A DNA stretch of 64,000 nt. Origin: Balanoglossus misakiensis. Lineage: Eukaryota; Hemichordata. This document shows positions 40,301 to 53,094 of the stretch, one piece after another. The stretch spans positions 5,580,001 to 5,644,000 of the forward strand of contig CM082576.2 in the NCBI GenBank assembly GCA_040954595.2, given 5' to 3'. A model generated the notes under the pieces. It made no database searches. It had not been told where the DNA came from and saw nothing but the letters and a program-made list of their open reading frames with translations. How positions within the stretch are numbered: the first letter of the stretch is position 1; every line of letters begins with the position of its first letter. Made by a program: the position numbers and the translations under genes.

Positions 40301-40432
40301 TCCGATCTTTTTCGATATAGTGGAATCCTTCACGCCATCCTTAGGGACCCAGGGAACTACCTCGACGCCGAAGAGGCGTTGAAATTTGGCCACGGTTTCA
40401 GCGCCGGTGAAGAAATCGACAACCGTCTCCAT
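34362..40432 (-). CDS. Sphingosine-1-phosphate phosphatase, tandem copy A (complete)
   Basis: Minus-strand exons 40432-39833, 37837-37748 and 34913-34362 give 1,242 nt, or 413 residues. The PAP2-superfamily catalytic motifs are intact: K148-x6-RP (KDIFKLPRP), PSTH at 177-180, and SR-x5-H-x3-D at 220-231 (SRIYLGMH, with the Asp supplied by the next exon). Eight or so hydrophobic segments follow the SGPP pattern: FWYHLFNFGAALG, then the WVARRVVIMW helix, and helices in the last exon. The family dephosphorylates sphingosine-1-phosphate and related lipid phosphates in the ER membrane. The N-terminal VDFFTGAETVAKFQRLFGVE is shared with its two neighbours. Human has two paralogues (SGPP1, SGPP2), and I cannot assign this copy to either. 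The reading frame is open upstream through a GTG, but ATG 40432 aligns with the other copies. Confidence 0.9.
35230..35242. repeat. Poly-C tract (13 bp)
   Basis: Run of 13 C in intron 2 of SGPP copy A. Confidence 0.9.
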
Positions 40433-40560
40433 CACCCCACTCACGCTCGCTGCTGCCACTCGAGATCAAAACCACCCCGGTACGCAGCCGGAATTTCGCG
40501 AGAGAGTGGTCAATGACGTTTACTTCCGGGTTCACTTTCAAAGAAATAGTCCAGTCTTAA
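40433..40560 (-). promoter_or_regulatory. Probable SGPP copy A promoter
   Basis: Short GC-richer stretch directly before the start codon, with an ETS-type ACTTCCGGG (40522-40530), a TGACGT half-CRE near 40514 and a TTCGCGAGA word near 40496. No TATA box. Inferred from motifs and position only. Confidence 0.4.
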
Positions 40561-42270
40561 AAGATCAATGCCTCGCTTATAAGGTGATTCTGGGGTACTT
40601 CTTAAGAGAGGTCGCGACGATTTTTCAGTTTTCATTCAACCCAAGAAAGTATGGATCTCACGACGAGGCATGCATTCATCGTGCATATCAGATTCGCGTC
40701 CTCGCCCTTGCGAGTATTATTACTATACCGGCAGCTCGTAAAATTGTGTGAACAGGCAGGAACAGCGAAACATGCGGAACAATACGCGATATATTGACAC
40801 GCCCACAACCAAACTTGCACAGTTTCAGAAAATACATTCTCTCGTTTAATAGTTATTGAGGGCGATATTTGCTACTAAAGCTACTTAAAACTGGTAAACC
40901 ACCAGATAGACTGAATAATTATCAGATGGAACTTGCATTTACTGATATAAAACGCACCTAGTTGTTTAAACCAAACCTTTGTAATCTGGAAACCTGTATA
41001 TACCGAACACCTTTCTAGTCCCCTTCCCTTAGTTACACACATTTTACTACCACAGTAACAAGAAGTAGACTCGACCTTATACAAACGTCATACTGTACTT
41101 CTATTGAAAAACTGTCATAACAAATAAAGATTACCAAGTACAGTATAGTTGCCATATTATGTCTGTGTATCAAAAACAATTTATTTCACAAAGTTTTGAT
41201 TAGAGTTACACTAAAAAAATACAAAGTTTTTCACAAATTTGATATGGTCATTTAAGTATTTTTAAAATGATGACAAATTTTGAAGGAAAAATATCACTGA
41301 AACTTTAAAAGACATTTGTTGCATTATATACAGAATTACATGATTATGACATTAATTATTCCTGATTTATACCTGATATACGCAGTATTCTGAAAGAATA
41401 AACAGCTCCATATTTCAAACTGGAAATGACCCAAAGGGATTTTACACATACGCCAAACATTAACTTCATACATTCGTCACATGATAAATCATTTTTCAGG
41501 AAAGTTATGTTAACCAATAAGATTTGACAAAACATCAGTGTCACAATCTGATTTCTACTTTTAAAGCTAAAAGCTCCTCACTGATTCATTAACTGGCTTC
41601 ATTATTTCATAGCTGTATTGGGCTGATGATATTCTGCCAAAAAATGCATTCATAACTGAGGAAGTAAATTGTGAAGTATAGGTGGGCCCAGTACTGGGGC
41701 TGACTTCAAATCAAAACAATGAAAAGAGATCATAGCAGTGATATGGTTGAGCTGTCTGATCACACTGGTAGTCATCAGTGTCACTTTGATCAGTCAAATG
41801 AATTTTTAAGTCCAAATAATTAATTCTTAGTGTGATATCAGATTACACATGGTAATATACAAAGACATACATCAGAACATCTTGCAGTTCCCCCCCCCCA
41901 AGTCACCATCCCTTCCAGTGATAAATTTTCAGGTGAGTGATTTTTCCATAAAAAAATTCTCTGTATGATTGTCATCATATGACCACAACTACAATCTACA
42001 ACTAGACTAGTTTTTTCCGATTACTAACATTTATAGTAAAATGGTGCTGTCAATATACTGCATGAGAAATCTTGCCTTCTGATTGCAATTACTAATGAAA
42101 ATAAGCATTTTTTGTTAATTTCATTGCACTTTTTGAATCAACGCCCTGAGAAGGTAAATTGATTAATTGGGCAATAATCCAAGTTGTCTTGGATTGGTCG
42201 ATGGTATATGCTTGTAATATTAAAGATTTAGTGTAAATTTTTGTTGTATTGCGTGTTTTGGGTAATTTTT
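40561..42270. other. Intergenic between SGPP copies A and B
   Basis: AT-rich 1.7 kb. It contains a 10-bp C run at 41890-41899 and no recognisable gene. The 3' UTR of copy B should occupy its right end. Confidence 0.45.
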
Positions 42271-45200
42271 CTACTGTAAACCCAAATAGACATATAAGGC
42301 TGGTACAGTGAGGCACGCATTCAACACAACCGCCATGTACGTGAAGAATTTCTTGGGCAATTCAATGACAACGCGCTCTGTAGCTTTGGCCTCGGCATAG
42401 GGGATGCCCAGGATGAAGCAGACCACTGCATAAATGGTGGGCTTCATCACCAATCTGGTGAGCAACAAAATTGGGATGCCGATGGCGGACTTGAGAATAA
42501 TCAACCCTATCATGTAAAGGTCGGGACTCGGGATTTGATAAGGAGGGGGCTCAACAGGATCGAGAGGGAGGATATTGTAATGATTTTTTGCCCACATTCC
42601 TATCTGAGCACCTGTTGCCACCCCTAAAATCAGAGTGGCATCACCTCGGGCTGCACTCCATCTGTCTAGAGTCGGATAGCAGACACACATAGAAATACCG
42701 ATGATGAGGGCTGTTATTGCTCCGTAGTCATGCCAGCAGAAGAACTCATCCATCATACTCAAATAAGGAGCCACGACGACGACAATGGCTGCAGAATAGA
42801 CAAGTCCTACTATTATGTCCTGCAAGAGAAAAAAAAGACAATCAACACACTGGGCCAAAACTGGTTTTGGACTTGAGCTGTCCATTGGCAGGGATTGATT
42901 GATTCATGCTGCCTTTCCAATTAGTCTCTCCGTCTCCTCATCTAGCGCCCTCATGTGACACAAAATGAAATAACTTTCTAATGTTCACAGGCCATCCTTG
43001 CAATTACAAACATGCTATTATTCCTATAAATTGGCCACTTAGAGTTGCAAAACCACGTCTGGACCAAGTTATGCTCACAACATCACCACAGCCAAAATAT
43101 TTAATGCGCCCAATTACATTTCACCATCTGTGCTAGCTAAGCACTTCATGTTCCTCCACAGGGTTCTTGACTCCAAGTTCCGAAACTGAGTCCAAATTCT
43201 AGACACTGATTTACTACCATTCTAGATGTATTGTGGGTAATGTCTGTAGGTCAGCTGAAATGACCTGGTAGGGATTGTTTTACTAGTTTATGCAAAACAA
43301 CATGCATGCAGTCTAATAATAGAGATATACCCGTGAATTTATATGGTAATTTCAACCTTGTATGCCATGCTTGTTAATATTCATCTCAAGAGTCCAGAAA
43401 TTTTAGTTGTAAGGCTATGGGGTGTGTGATGGTAATTATAGAGTTTCGTCGACCAGCAGTATACAAATCCTAGTCCTAATTTTGGACCAATGCTCAAGGG
43501 TTAATACAATACATTGTTGGGTGATTAATTTTGAACTTTGGCCCTACATAGATAGTAGGCTGGGTTAATTTACTGAAAAGCTATGTTGGACTCAGGGGTT
43601 AGCGAGACTTACTGTTCATAATACAAAGCTCTAAACTGTCCTAGTTGCCTTAAATATTTCCAATCAAGCAGATTCAGTGATCAACTTCCTTTTTGGAACT
43701 GTTCAAAAAAATACGATCTCCATTTGAATTAATTTTCTGTGCTTTTACATTTTCAATAGTTTTTGAGTTGAGTGTTGCATGCTTACCTGTGAGGGCGCTA
43801 AACAAAATAAAGCCACTTGTCTCCGTCACAGAAAAGTGGAAGACAATTTGAGGCTCCAAATAATAAAGCGTTGCACCTACAGGCATTTAACCTTGCAGTT
43901 TACAGGTCTATTCTTAAAATCCCACATATTCTGTAAATGATAATTGTGACCTTGTTGCATATTAAAGTATTGGCCATATGGTCCATATGGGTGTCTGCCT
44001 ATAACTGGGTAAATATGGGAATTGTATGCATATCATCGACTTGGTTTTCAATAAAAATTAAATTTCTGGCAAGATTTACAAAAATATCCCACCAGTCAGC
44101 TCTTATTGACATACATGTATATAGTTGCACTGCTAGCATACATGAATAACATTTTGTGGGGTTTCTGTGTGATTTAGAATAAATGTTATTTTTAAATTTT
44201 AAAAGCCATACAGTCCTACACTGTGAGAGTTTGACATTAAATTGAGAAAGAGGAACTAGGACTAGGTATGTGACACTTATGGAATGATCGCTCTAATGGG
44301 TAAAAAGCAGGTCATGTTAACTATCATAGTTTGTTAATGATTACTTTTTCGTCTGGTTATTCATTGCTTGTATATCTACATATATCCAGTAATGCACGTA
44401 ATACATTTTGTACTCAATTTATAATTGCCAAAGTCAGAATCAAATACATTAGCTTGTCTGAAATCCTATTCTGCAATTTTTAATCAGAAATCATAAATGT
44501 AGAATCAATCAGTTTTGTGTCATTTATATCCCTGTGCATCTGAAAAATTAATTACCAGTAAATATCGATGGGTTATCAATATTTAATTCTGAATGTGGAA
44601 ATGATCGTTGAACATTAATTTGGTGACATCATCAGCCTATTAAACTGTAAGAATGTTTATTTTGTTACTGTACCAACACAGAACAGTTTACATTTCTCTG
44701 TAATGAATGCTCAGCCTTGGATGGCATGTGCACATTCCTGTTTTGTACAACCTAATTATATGAATTGGCATAAGTTCCATAATAGGTACTAATAATGCAA
44801 TTTGTTTTGAACATTTTGTATTGTCTCCATCATATCCGCTTTGACAGTAACATTTACAAACATTGCAAAACTGAAAGTGATCATGACTAAAATATAGTGT
44901 TTCGATGTTATTTTCAGCCTAGATGTAATTGATACATGAAGGATATGAGTAAACATCTATGCCAGTGACATCAAATACAACCAGCAGAATTCTGTACTAC
45001 CACAATGTACTGATTAAAAGAAGATTGTCAACTATTTATAAACAAGTCATAATGTTCAAGATTAAATTTATTTTCTAATTTCACCAAGGCAAACAATCTT
45101 TCATTTCTGTCACCACACCAACTTCTCTTATTACACTTTGTCCTGTACTATTATTGAAACACAAGGTTGGTTTGTTTGTTGATTGTTTATGGTAGCTTAG

Positions 45201-48200
45201 CAACTACATGACAGTTATCATCAGCAATGCCTTTGAATTTAATTTATGTACTGTAGGGTTTTAAAATGACAACTTTTGTTGTGTCAACTGCAGCAGGCCT
45301 CAACTGAAAAGGGAAATACAGTTCTTTACCAATATTAATCAACAACCCCATTGTAAACCGGTAACCTCTGACCATGACCCTGTTGACAACTTGACAATGA
45401 TCAGAGATTCTCTATACATTGTAATTGTCAATGGTTTATTTTTAGCTTCAAGGGCACACTCACCACCGTATATTCATTATTTGGGTTATTCTTTAACAAA
45501 TGGAAATTTAAATTTTAACATATCATCACCCCCCCCCCCCCCCCCACCCCCAATCAAGTTAATGGAATGCTGTCTCTAACCATATATGATTAAAAGGGCA
45601 TCATCTCTGGCCCACATTTTTTGCATGGCCACTCAACTGAAAATCTGCTTTGGCTAGATCTCAAAGTTTCATGGTTATCTAGGACATAATTTGCAAGTGA
45701 TCTACTGTATGTAAATCAGGGATAACAAACTTTTAAACAACAATTCATGTTATGTGGTTGTACTAGCTTATTCCACAGACACCTTATAGAACACAGCTCC
45801 AGTACAACATTGTATAAGCACAGAAATGTCAGTGCAGTATGGTTGACCATTTCCACTTGACACACACTGCAGCTGTCAAACCAGCCTTCTTTGGAATTTG
45901 TTTCACCCATCAATATTCACATGTAATGGAGGGCAAAGTTCACCCTTGAAAACTTCACTGCATCCCACTTTAATCAATCACGGTGATAAATTTTGTCTGC
46001 TGCATACATTATGCAAAAGTCCTTGACAACAAATAAGTAGCACAGTCTCCATCTCTCATGCAATCTCTCTATATATGGAATAACATCAAATCATTACTTT
46101 TAATCATGTTTATGAGTCCATTCCTATGGCCTAACTATCAGGTAGCAGATCGTGACATTTGATTTTTGTAAATGAAGGTTATCTACCAACTGAACTGTGA
46201 TCATTATACTGAAGTCCAGCCTATTTATACTGACCTTGTCATGATCTATTTTCTGATACAAATACACAAGCTCGAGCAGTATCTTTCAATATTCCTAAAA
46301 GACACTCAGGAGTAATATATTTTAAGTAAATCTGAGGCTACAGCAGTTCTGTAAAACACTTTAATGCAATCTGATATCCAGCAACTTTTGTCATGATTGA
46401 ACTAAAAATTCTAGAGACTACATGCAGATCGATGGCATCATTTTAATTGATCTGGAGTCTGAAGATAATAACATGACCTTCTATGAGTTATTGGATAATT
46501 CTTGGCATAACTGAAGAAAGAGTAGAGAAGATCTTAAAACTAACTTGTAAGTGGATATGCTACAGTAATAAATAATATGACCTTTTTGAGGTCAGAGTCC
46601 AAGTTGGCATCATCATTATATGGACCCTGCCACTCTGAGTGTTTTAAGATATCACAGTCGTACATTATATGTGTATTCATACATGTTTCCCCCAAATTGA
46701 TAAAGTGAAAAAGTGCAGACAGATGGCCTCACTTTGAAACCGATTTCTGCCATATATTGTCTAAGAATGCCAGACACCACCTGGTATAATATTCATAATA
46801 TTTAATCATGCTACAACTAGCTTGTCATATCATAAAATGTTAAACACAGTGAAACATTTGTCGATGAGTTTTCCCATGATGCATTGTGGCAAAACTTGTG
46901 ACTGAACAAACTAATTATGTGTTTTGAGGATTTTTATGTTTACTTTGTTAAGTAAATGTATTGATCTCAGAGAACATATCCAAAGAGGAATAGCTTGCCA
47001 TGGACATTACAAACAGTAATTCTGATTGAATGCCATTAGACCTGGTCAAATAAACTCTGACTTTGCAAATCCTTTCACTGAGTTATGCAAATACCTTTAG
47101 CCTACATTTTAATACTACCACGCGTCCACTCACTGTAGGAATGTTTTGCATAACCATGCTGTGTTTACTTGAAATGTGATATCATAACACTTTCCATCTG
47201 AGTCAGGTATGTGGAAGAGTGAAAACAGTCTAAGAGGTGTTTGAAAGGAATGCAGTCATTATTACATTAGAATATTCAGGGAGGAAACTACAACTTGATA
47301 ATTTTAAATTATGTTTGTTTGTTTGTTGTATTCCTGCATTTTACAGGGTTTTTTTTAAGAGGACATTGTCAAATTCTGAGAACATTCCTTTAAATAAACT
47401 TCTATCATCATTGAGATTTGTCACCACTTCATAATTGATTACCGTTACCACGTAATGCAAGAATTTGTAATGAATAAAAACAAAAACTACTGGTAATTGG
47501 CTTTGTTACCATGGCAGTCATCTCTTGCTTTCAAACACTTAGTTTCCAAACAACTCCGGAATTATGTTGGCTAGCAGTTTTGCATAACTTCACCTGACCT
47601 TTCAATGTCCCGTGACATCTCAATAACCCAATCACCTGACAATGAAGGGTGTGACAATCCGCGAATGGCACGAACGGCACGTTGTTCAGTCTCTGTCCTT
47701 GACATGTGATTTATTTCTTCTTTTACAAGAAAAGAATAGTAACAGTCAGGGCTTTTGAATGCTGTATCTGTGCCCATTCTGAAGGTATAAACTACTTTCA
47801 CATCTGTGTGTTATATGGCATGAGTGTATGGGTGGGGGCCAACAAGTCAGTCCATTGAAATGCGGCGGTAAGGCATACGGGTCAGCAGTTCAAAGAAACA
47901 CTGTCACAGGTGCTACTAAATCTTCTGGCCTTTAATCCTTAGATCAAACCCGTCTTGCTTCATGGATCAGGATTAATACAGTAAAGAGAATGTTTTCCAA
48001 AACAGAATATTATTGGTCAACATTGAAAAGACGGATTTCAGTTTCCATTTTCACCCACTGATGGATATGCTATTTCCATGACAACCCCATCAAGTCACTG
48101 GTTTCTCCCTCCCCCCCCCCCAACCCCGATGTTGAATGAAGACAGCAGGCACTTACCAACACACTGTGCATTCCAAGGTAAAGCCGGCTACCGCAAACTA

Positions 48201-49817
48201 TGGTACACCACAACACAACCATGATGACTCCTAGGATGTATGGGTACTGAGAAAATGAAGAAAAAGTGACAATTTAACCAAAATGTGAATAAAAAATCCT
48301 ACGAATAAAATGGAACCCTGTATGTGTTTGACTCTCCATCTTCTTGAGGTCACCAAACAGGACGTTCAACATATAAAGTAAAACTTGACTCTTGGGGCAG
48401 GTCTTGTCCTCGGTTTACCATACTCCTAAAAGCAGCAAAAAAGATATGATTTTGATCTGCCACCTTTGTCCAGATACTGCTGAGTAAATTATTGTAATTT
48501 TGCTAACAAATGAATCAAGTCTGAACGATGGTTATTGTCAATTAATGTGTAATGATATGCAACTTCAACTAATTTGCATTGACCTAGGAACCATACGTGC
48601 TAATTTGCATATTTTGTACCTAATATGGATATATCAGGCAAATGTCCTTGCAAAACTATATTTGTGCATAAATAAATATGTGTGTCAGTCGGGAGCTTTT
48701 ATGTAGTGCCTTTCAGGTCTTAGTGATGTTGCATTAGATAATATTCATTGAACTCATGCCAAACATAACATTCTTCTACAGAAACCAAACACAATATCTT
48801 TAAAACAATTACCCGTTGCCTACATCCAATAATTTACGCTCATTCCCTGGGTTTAACTTAATAAACTTTAAAAAAAATACAGAAACTTGCGCAAACCCAA
48901 ACAAACAACGAAACTGGAAATTATATCGAAAAGTCGACGCTTGTTTAGTTTGCCTAGGCTAGATTGGTCATTTGTCTCGACAAACTTAAAAGTACGTGCT
49001 CCGTGCGGAGTACTGATCGGTAACTATTGATGGGGCCATCAAGGATCTCACTGTTGCTATCAAACTCAATCATGGGTAGAAGGTTGATTGTATTATCGCA
49101 TACCTCGTATCTATCTTTAGTAATATAAAATAGTGTGACGGGTAGAGAGAGCCCCATCATGGCGTGCGTGGACGGCATTCCGAATTCCTTGTCGTAGAGA
49201 TGTTCTAACTTGACCACAGGTGGTGAACTGGGTCTCGGCCACTTGACGATGTCCTTTGCGCCCTGTCCAAGGTACATGACCAAACACCACATGACGATCA
49301 GTTGGCGGGTCATAATCAAGGAAAAATGCCAACAACAAAACGGCAAAAATGTGATGAAAAATGTCTCGTTTCCTAAGGACGCGCCGAATAGGAAAATGTA
49401 GTACCACATTTTGTTGTGGATCTTGTGAGTGACTTTGCTGTTTTTAACATGTCCATTTTGACTGGTTCTGGCCGATGTAAGTTGGTCCGAATCGCTTGGG
49501 TCGCCATCCGAGGTCGATGAAGCCGACTTTTCCACTCCATTCGATTCTGGCCTTGTCCGGAGAATGCCATTACCACTGTTTTGCTTAATTTCTTGATAAT
49601 TTCTGTTACCGTTGATGCGGCTCTTTATTGTGTCCTGCGAATACTTGTTGCTCCATCGGTTTGACGATTTTGTGCCCCCGTTCACCGCCAAGTCTTCGTG
49701 ATCGGCGCCGCCCACGGATCCGTTGGCCTCGGCAGTTTCTATAATCTCAACGCCGAAGAGAGTTTGGAACTTCGCGACAGTGTGCGAACTGGTGAGGAAA
49801 TCCAGCCAGGTCCCCAT
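42271..49817 (-). CDS. Sphingosine-1-phosphate phosphatase, tandem copy B (complete)
   Basis: Minus-strand exons 49817-49104, 48246-48157 and 42819-42271 give 1,353 nt, or 450 residues. The catalytic set is K188-x6-RP (KDIVKWPRP), PSTH at 215-218, and SR at 258-259 with His265 and Asp269 (SRLYLGMH). Between the conserved N-terminal LDFLTSSHTVAKFQTLFGVE and the first membrane helix lies a long polar linker rich in Ser, Asn and Gly (about residues 30-140), longer than in copy A. The second exon is exactly 90 bp, as in both neighbours. The protein ends VYLGLQ, resembling the family's usual ending. Intron 2 is 5.3 kb. Expected role: ER lipid phosphate phosphatase acting on sphingosine-1-phosphate. 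Confidence 0.9.
42945..42960 (+). promoter_or_regulatory. GCGCCCTC-NN-GTGACA motif (CTCF-like?)
   Basis: GCGCCCTCATGTGACA in intron 2 of SGPP copy B. The same 16-mer, apart from the two middle bases, occurs at 54029 and 56295. It partly resembles the reversed CTCF core. Function is inferred only. Confidence 0.35.
45529..45545. repeat. Poly-C tract (17 bp)
   Basis: Longest homopolymer seen in the window, in intron 2 of SGPP copy B, followed after one A by four more C. Confidence 0.9.
48111..48121. repeat. Poly-C tract (11 bp)
   Basis: Run of 11 C in intron 2 of SGPP copy B, 35 bp from exon 2. Confidence 0.85.
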
Positions 49818-50203
49818 CGCTCAACGTACGTACGGTGTTACTGTCGATGAAGTTGAGCACAAAGCCAACGCGGATGTGACCTCGAAATCTAGAAAAAAGG
49901 CGACTATCCGCTTACAGTTACGATAATGAAACGCCCTGCCCTTGTACGTGCAGTTCGACCGTGCTTCGCAACCAATCTGTGTGCCCCCGAGGTCTGTGCC
50001 AATCCGGTCCGTCGTGTCTTGTTTGTACAGCTCTCACGCTTTAGTTAATCATTCGTTTAAAAAAAGCGGTACATCGCGACCAAGTTTCCATGGGTGTTGT
50101 GCGGCTTTGGTCTAATACCAATACGTAGTATTTCCCCCTTCATTAGAAGTCACGCCCATTTCAGTAAAAAAATCACGCAAATTCGTTGAAGCGTGATGCA
50201 GAA

Positions 50204-50234
50204 GGGGGCGGGGCGGGGCAGGGCAGGGGATGGG
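50204..50234. promoter_or_regulatory. GC-box cluster / predicted G-quadruplex upstream of SGPP copy B
   Basis: Six G runs of 3-5 bases separated by one or two bases (GGGGGCGGGGCGGGGCAGGG and on to 50234). They fit both Sp1/KLF GC boxes and a G-quadruplex on the + strand. The cluster lies about 390 bp upstream of the copy B start codon, so a distal promoter role is plausible. It stands out in an AT-rich neighbourhood. Confidence 0.45.
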
Positions 50235-53094
50235 CCCGAAAACGCGGACCCCATGATCATTACGCGCCTTTTACACATTGATTTGTTGATATTACCAAGG
50301 ACGTAATGATATGACGACATATTACCAACAACTGTATAATACGAGATATGACTAAAGTTGGTCCAAGTACAACCTATACCACAGTCACTCAGCTCCACAC
50401 CGTGGCTATGCGAAGGTACATATTTCTCAATCACAATCGACATCGCGGCCACTAATTGACTTTCGAGACCACCCTGGATATTAAATGGCCTATAAATTCA
50501 TGTTTCCTCTTTACAATGTAAAGTGATGCGGTTTATTAGGTTTTCTTTCATTTCACTGTTCTCCTTGTCTGTGCTCTACACGACGACAGGCCGTCGGTAT
50601 GTCTGTACATTTGTAAAGTCCACAATGTGTTACCAATAAATTTGTATGATAATGCCATTTATTTGTTTATGCCAGGGATTGTGGCTTTGAGAACAGGAAG
50701 CAAAGTCTACACGTAAGGTTATGTCATAAAACCCGCTATTTTGTGCAAAGCTCGGGCCCATCGTCTATGCAGTCTCACGTCAACACGTGTCGTTGGCTCG
50801 ACCACAGTCTCCCTAACGAGAAAAGACCTTGACTTTATTCGAGCTGAGACATAATTTCCCAATTAACTCAATATCAAAGACACCCCACACTTATTGAGAC
50901 TTTCGGGAGTATACATATGAGTTCAATACATATATACCGGTCATAAAGATTTTTTAAGTTGCGAGACTTGCGTTCAGTACAGTACGCGCACATACCATCG
51001 TTCTTTATTTAATTATCTGCCGGTCGGGTGATGTTTGAAGGGAATAGATTACGTATAAGCTTTTGCATGACATAAAATACAGAGAGATACTTATATGTCG
51101 CAAGACACCTTGAACCACCGAAAGCAAATACCTGCATGCTACAATTTTTTAATACATGTACAACCTTCGCACGCCGGCCACATTCACACACTGTCCTTTT
51201 CCATCAAACTCTCGTTGAGGGCGCTCGAATTAAGCCAACTAAAGAAACTTCGGGCACAGACTACATCTACCGTCTGTGCTCCTCTGCTCTTGTCACCAGA
51301 ACAGCCCAAACATAATGAATGTAAAGATGGAGCCTCAACAGATCAATGTAATCAGATTGGCACCTGTTAAGCCCGTCTGGTATGTTGATCACATCACTAA
51401 GTTATATGCCTATGGCCTACCTAAGCAGAAAAGGTTGTCTATAACATAGATGAAAAGAAGACAGTTAAACTACTTTGATTCACTTTTATTTTGACAACAC
51501 TTATGACAACAATCAATATGCAACCACTATACAATCAGTCAACCAAACAGGACTTGGTTGCACACATGACACCATTTACAACAGTTTCTAATTATGTTGT
51601 CAAAAGGCTAATGCTTTACATATAAAATTGTACAATCTCTGTTCTATTCTCTACCATATAAAATCATACAGAGAACAGAAAGGAAAAACAATTCTGAAAT
51701 TATTAAAACAGACAAATTGGAAAACAACTGTCAAATTATTTTACAATAACTCATAAAAATTAGATGAGGAAGATGCAGGTGAAATATTTCTTTGGCAATT
51801 TTTATTAAAGGCTCCCAATATCTTGTCCATCTGAGACTGAATGTAAATTGGTTTCAAAATAACAATAAAGATGGCCGTACGTCAACCCCTAAAGAAATTC
51901 CTCATGTGCAAATGAAATACTAGATACCGGTAATACTCCAGGATTTCATTTTATTAAAGAAAATTAGCATTTCAGAATTAATGAGAAAAACAGAAAAGTG
52001 ATAAACATTTCTTCAGTGGTCTTTGTTTACCATCTCTTCTCTGTATGTATTGCAACCATAGATCCGTGTTGATCCAGGGTCTATATTGCATCTTACTGTT
52101 GAATAATTGAAAAATTGTTATCCCCCCCCCCCCCCCAGCTGTATTTGCTACAACTTGCATGATTTGCTGGGTACATGATCTGTCATTAATATAGACTTTT
52201 CATAGTTTTTATTTTTAAATCAAATTTCCTTTTTCTGTTCATGATTTGTTGTCACCATAGGGACACATGTGAAAAAAGCAAATAGCCCCAAGTTTTGTTA
52301 CTCCTGATATTTCATATTTTGAAATTTCAATTTTTAAAATTCAAAATCTACCAGTAGTTAGTTGAAGTGAAGGCACTTTGCAGTTACTTTTTTAAAAGTC
52401 ATCTAAGTGCTGCAACTGTGACGTTTACTTGTGTCATTATCAAGTGAACAGTTCCAGTATCACAATACATAGGTGATCAGACTTGTGAAATTATCGAGAA
52501 AATTGACTAGTCAATTAAAAAAAATTTACTCGCCACCTGCTTTTGCGAAAAGTTTTTCTTATTCACAAACAAAAGCCTGAAAGTGGTAGACCTCTGAAGT
52601 CCATGCATGGTTACCCTTAAAAAACAATACTTTAGAAACAAGTACAAATTCCACTCTATGGAGGAATTCTACAACTTGACATGAATAAGTACCAAAACAT
52701 CACTTTAAAAGGTCGTTTCTACACACACAATGGAAGTGTTACAAAGTTACATGGAATGTTTTCCCTATATAACAAAATTGCAAACATTTACATTGCATTT
52801 GCTAATACTAGTACATTACTAATACTTTGGCTTTTCCAAAGTGTCAAATTATTCTACAATTCACACATTCATATTATCAAGTCATGTTTAAAGAGACAAC
52901 ATCATAAATTTTCACAATTACTTCTAGAAGATATACTGGCAAGAAATAAATACTTTATCTTTTTGTGTGCGTAGAAGTTGCCATTGTGATTTATATGTTA
53001 AGTTTATAATTGCGTCTACAAAATTTTCTTGGTTAACAAACAAATGATCTGAAGCCCCAACACACTGGATGGTTTGAGGAAGTGAAGACCATGC
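50235..53094. other. Intergenic between SGPP copies B and C
   Basis: No gene recognised. It includes a 15-bp C run (52122-52136) and a reversed GCGCCCTC at 51217-51224. The right end should hold the 3' UTR of copy C. Confidence 0.45.
52122..52136. repeat. Poly-C tract (15 bp)
   Basis: Uninterrupted run of 15 C between SGPP copies B and C. Confidence 0.9.

Noticed and set aside
40433-40459. Nine-codon N-terminal extension of SGPP copy A
   Set aside because: The first codon is GTG, not ATG. The ATG at 40432 aligns with the starts of copies B and C.
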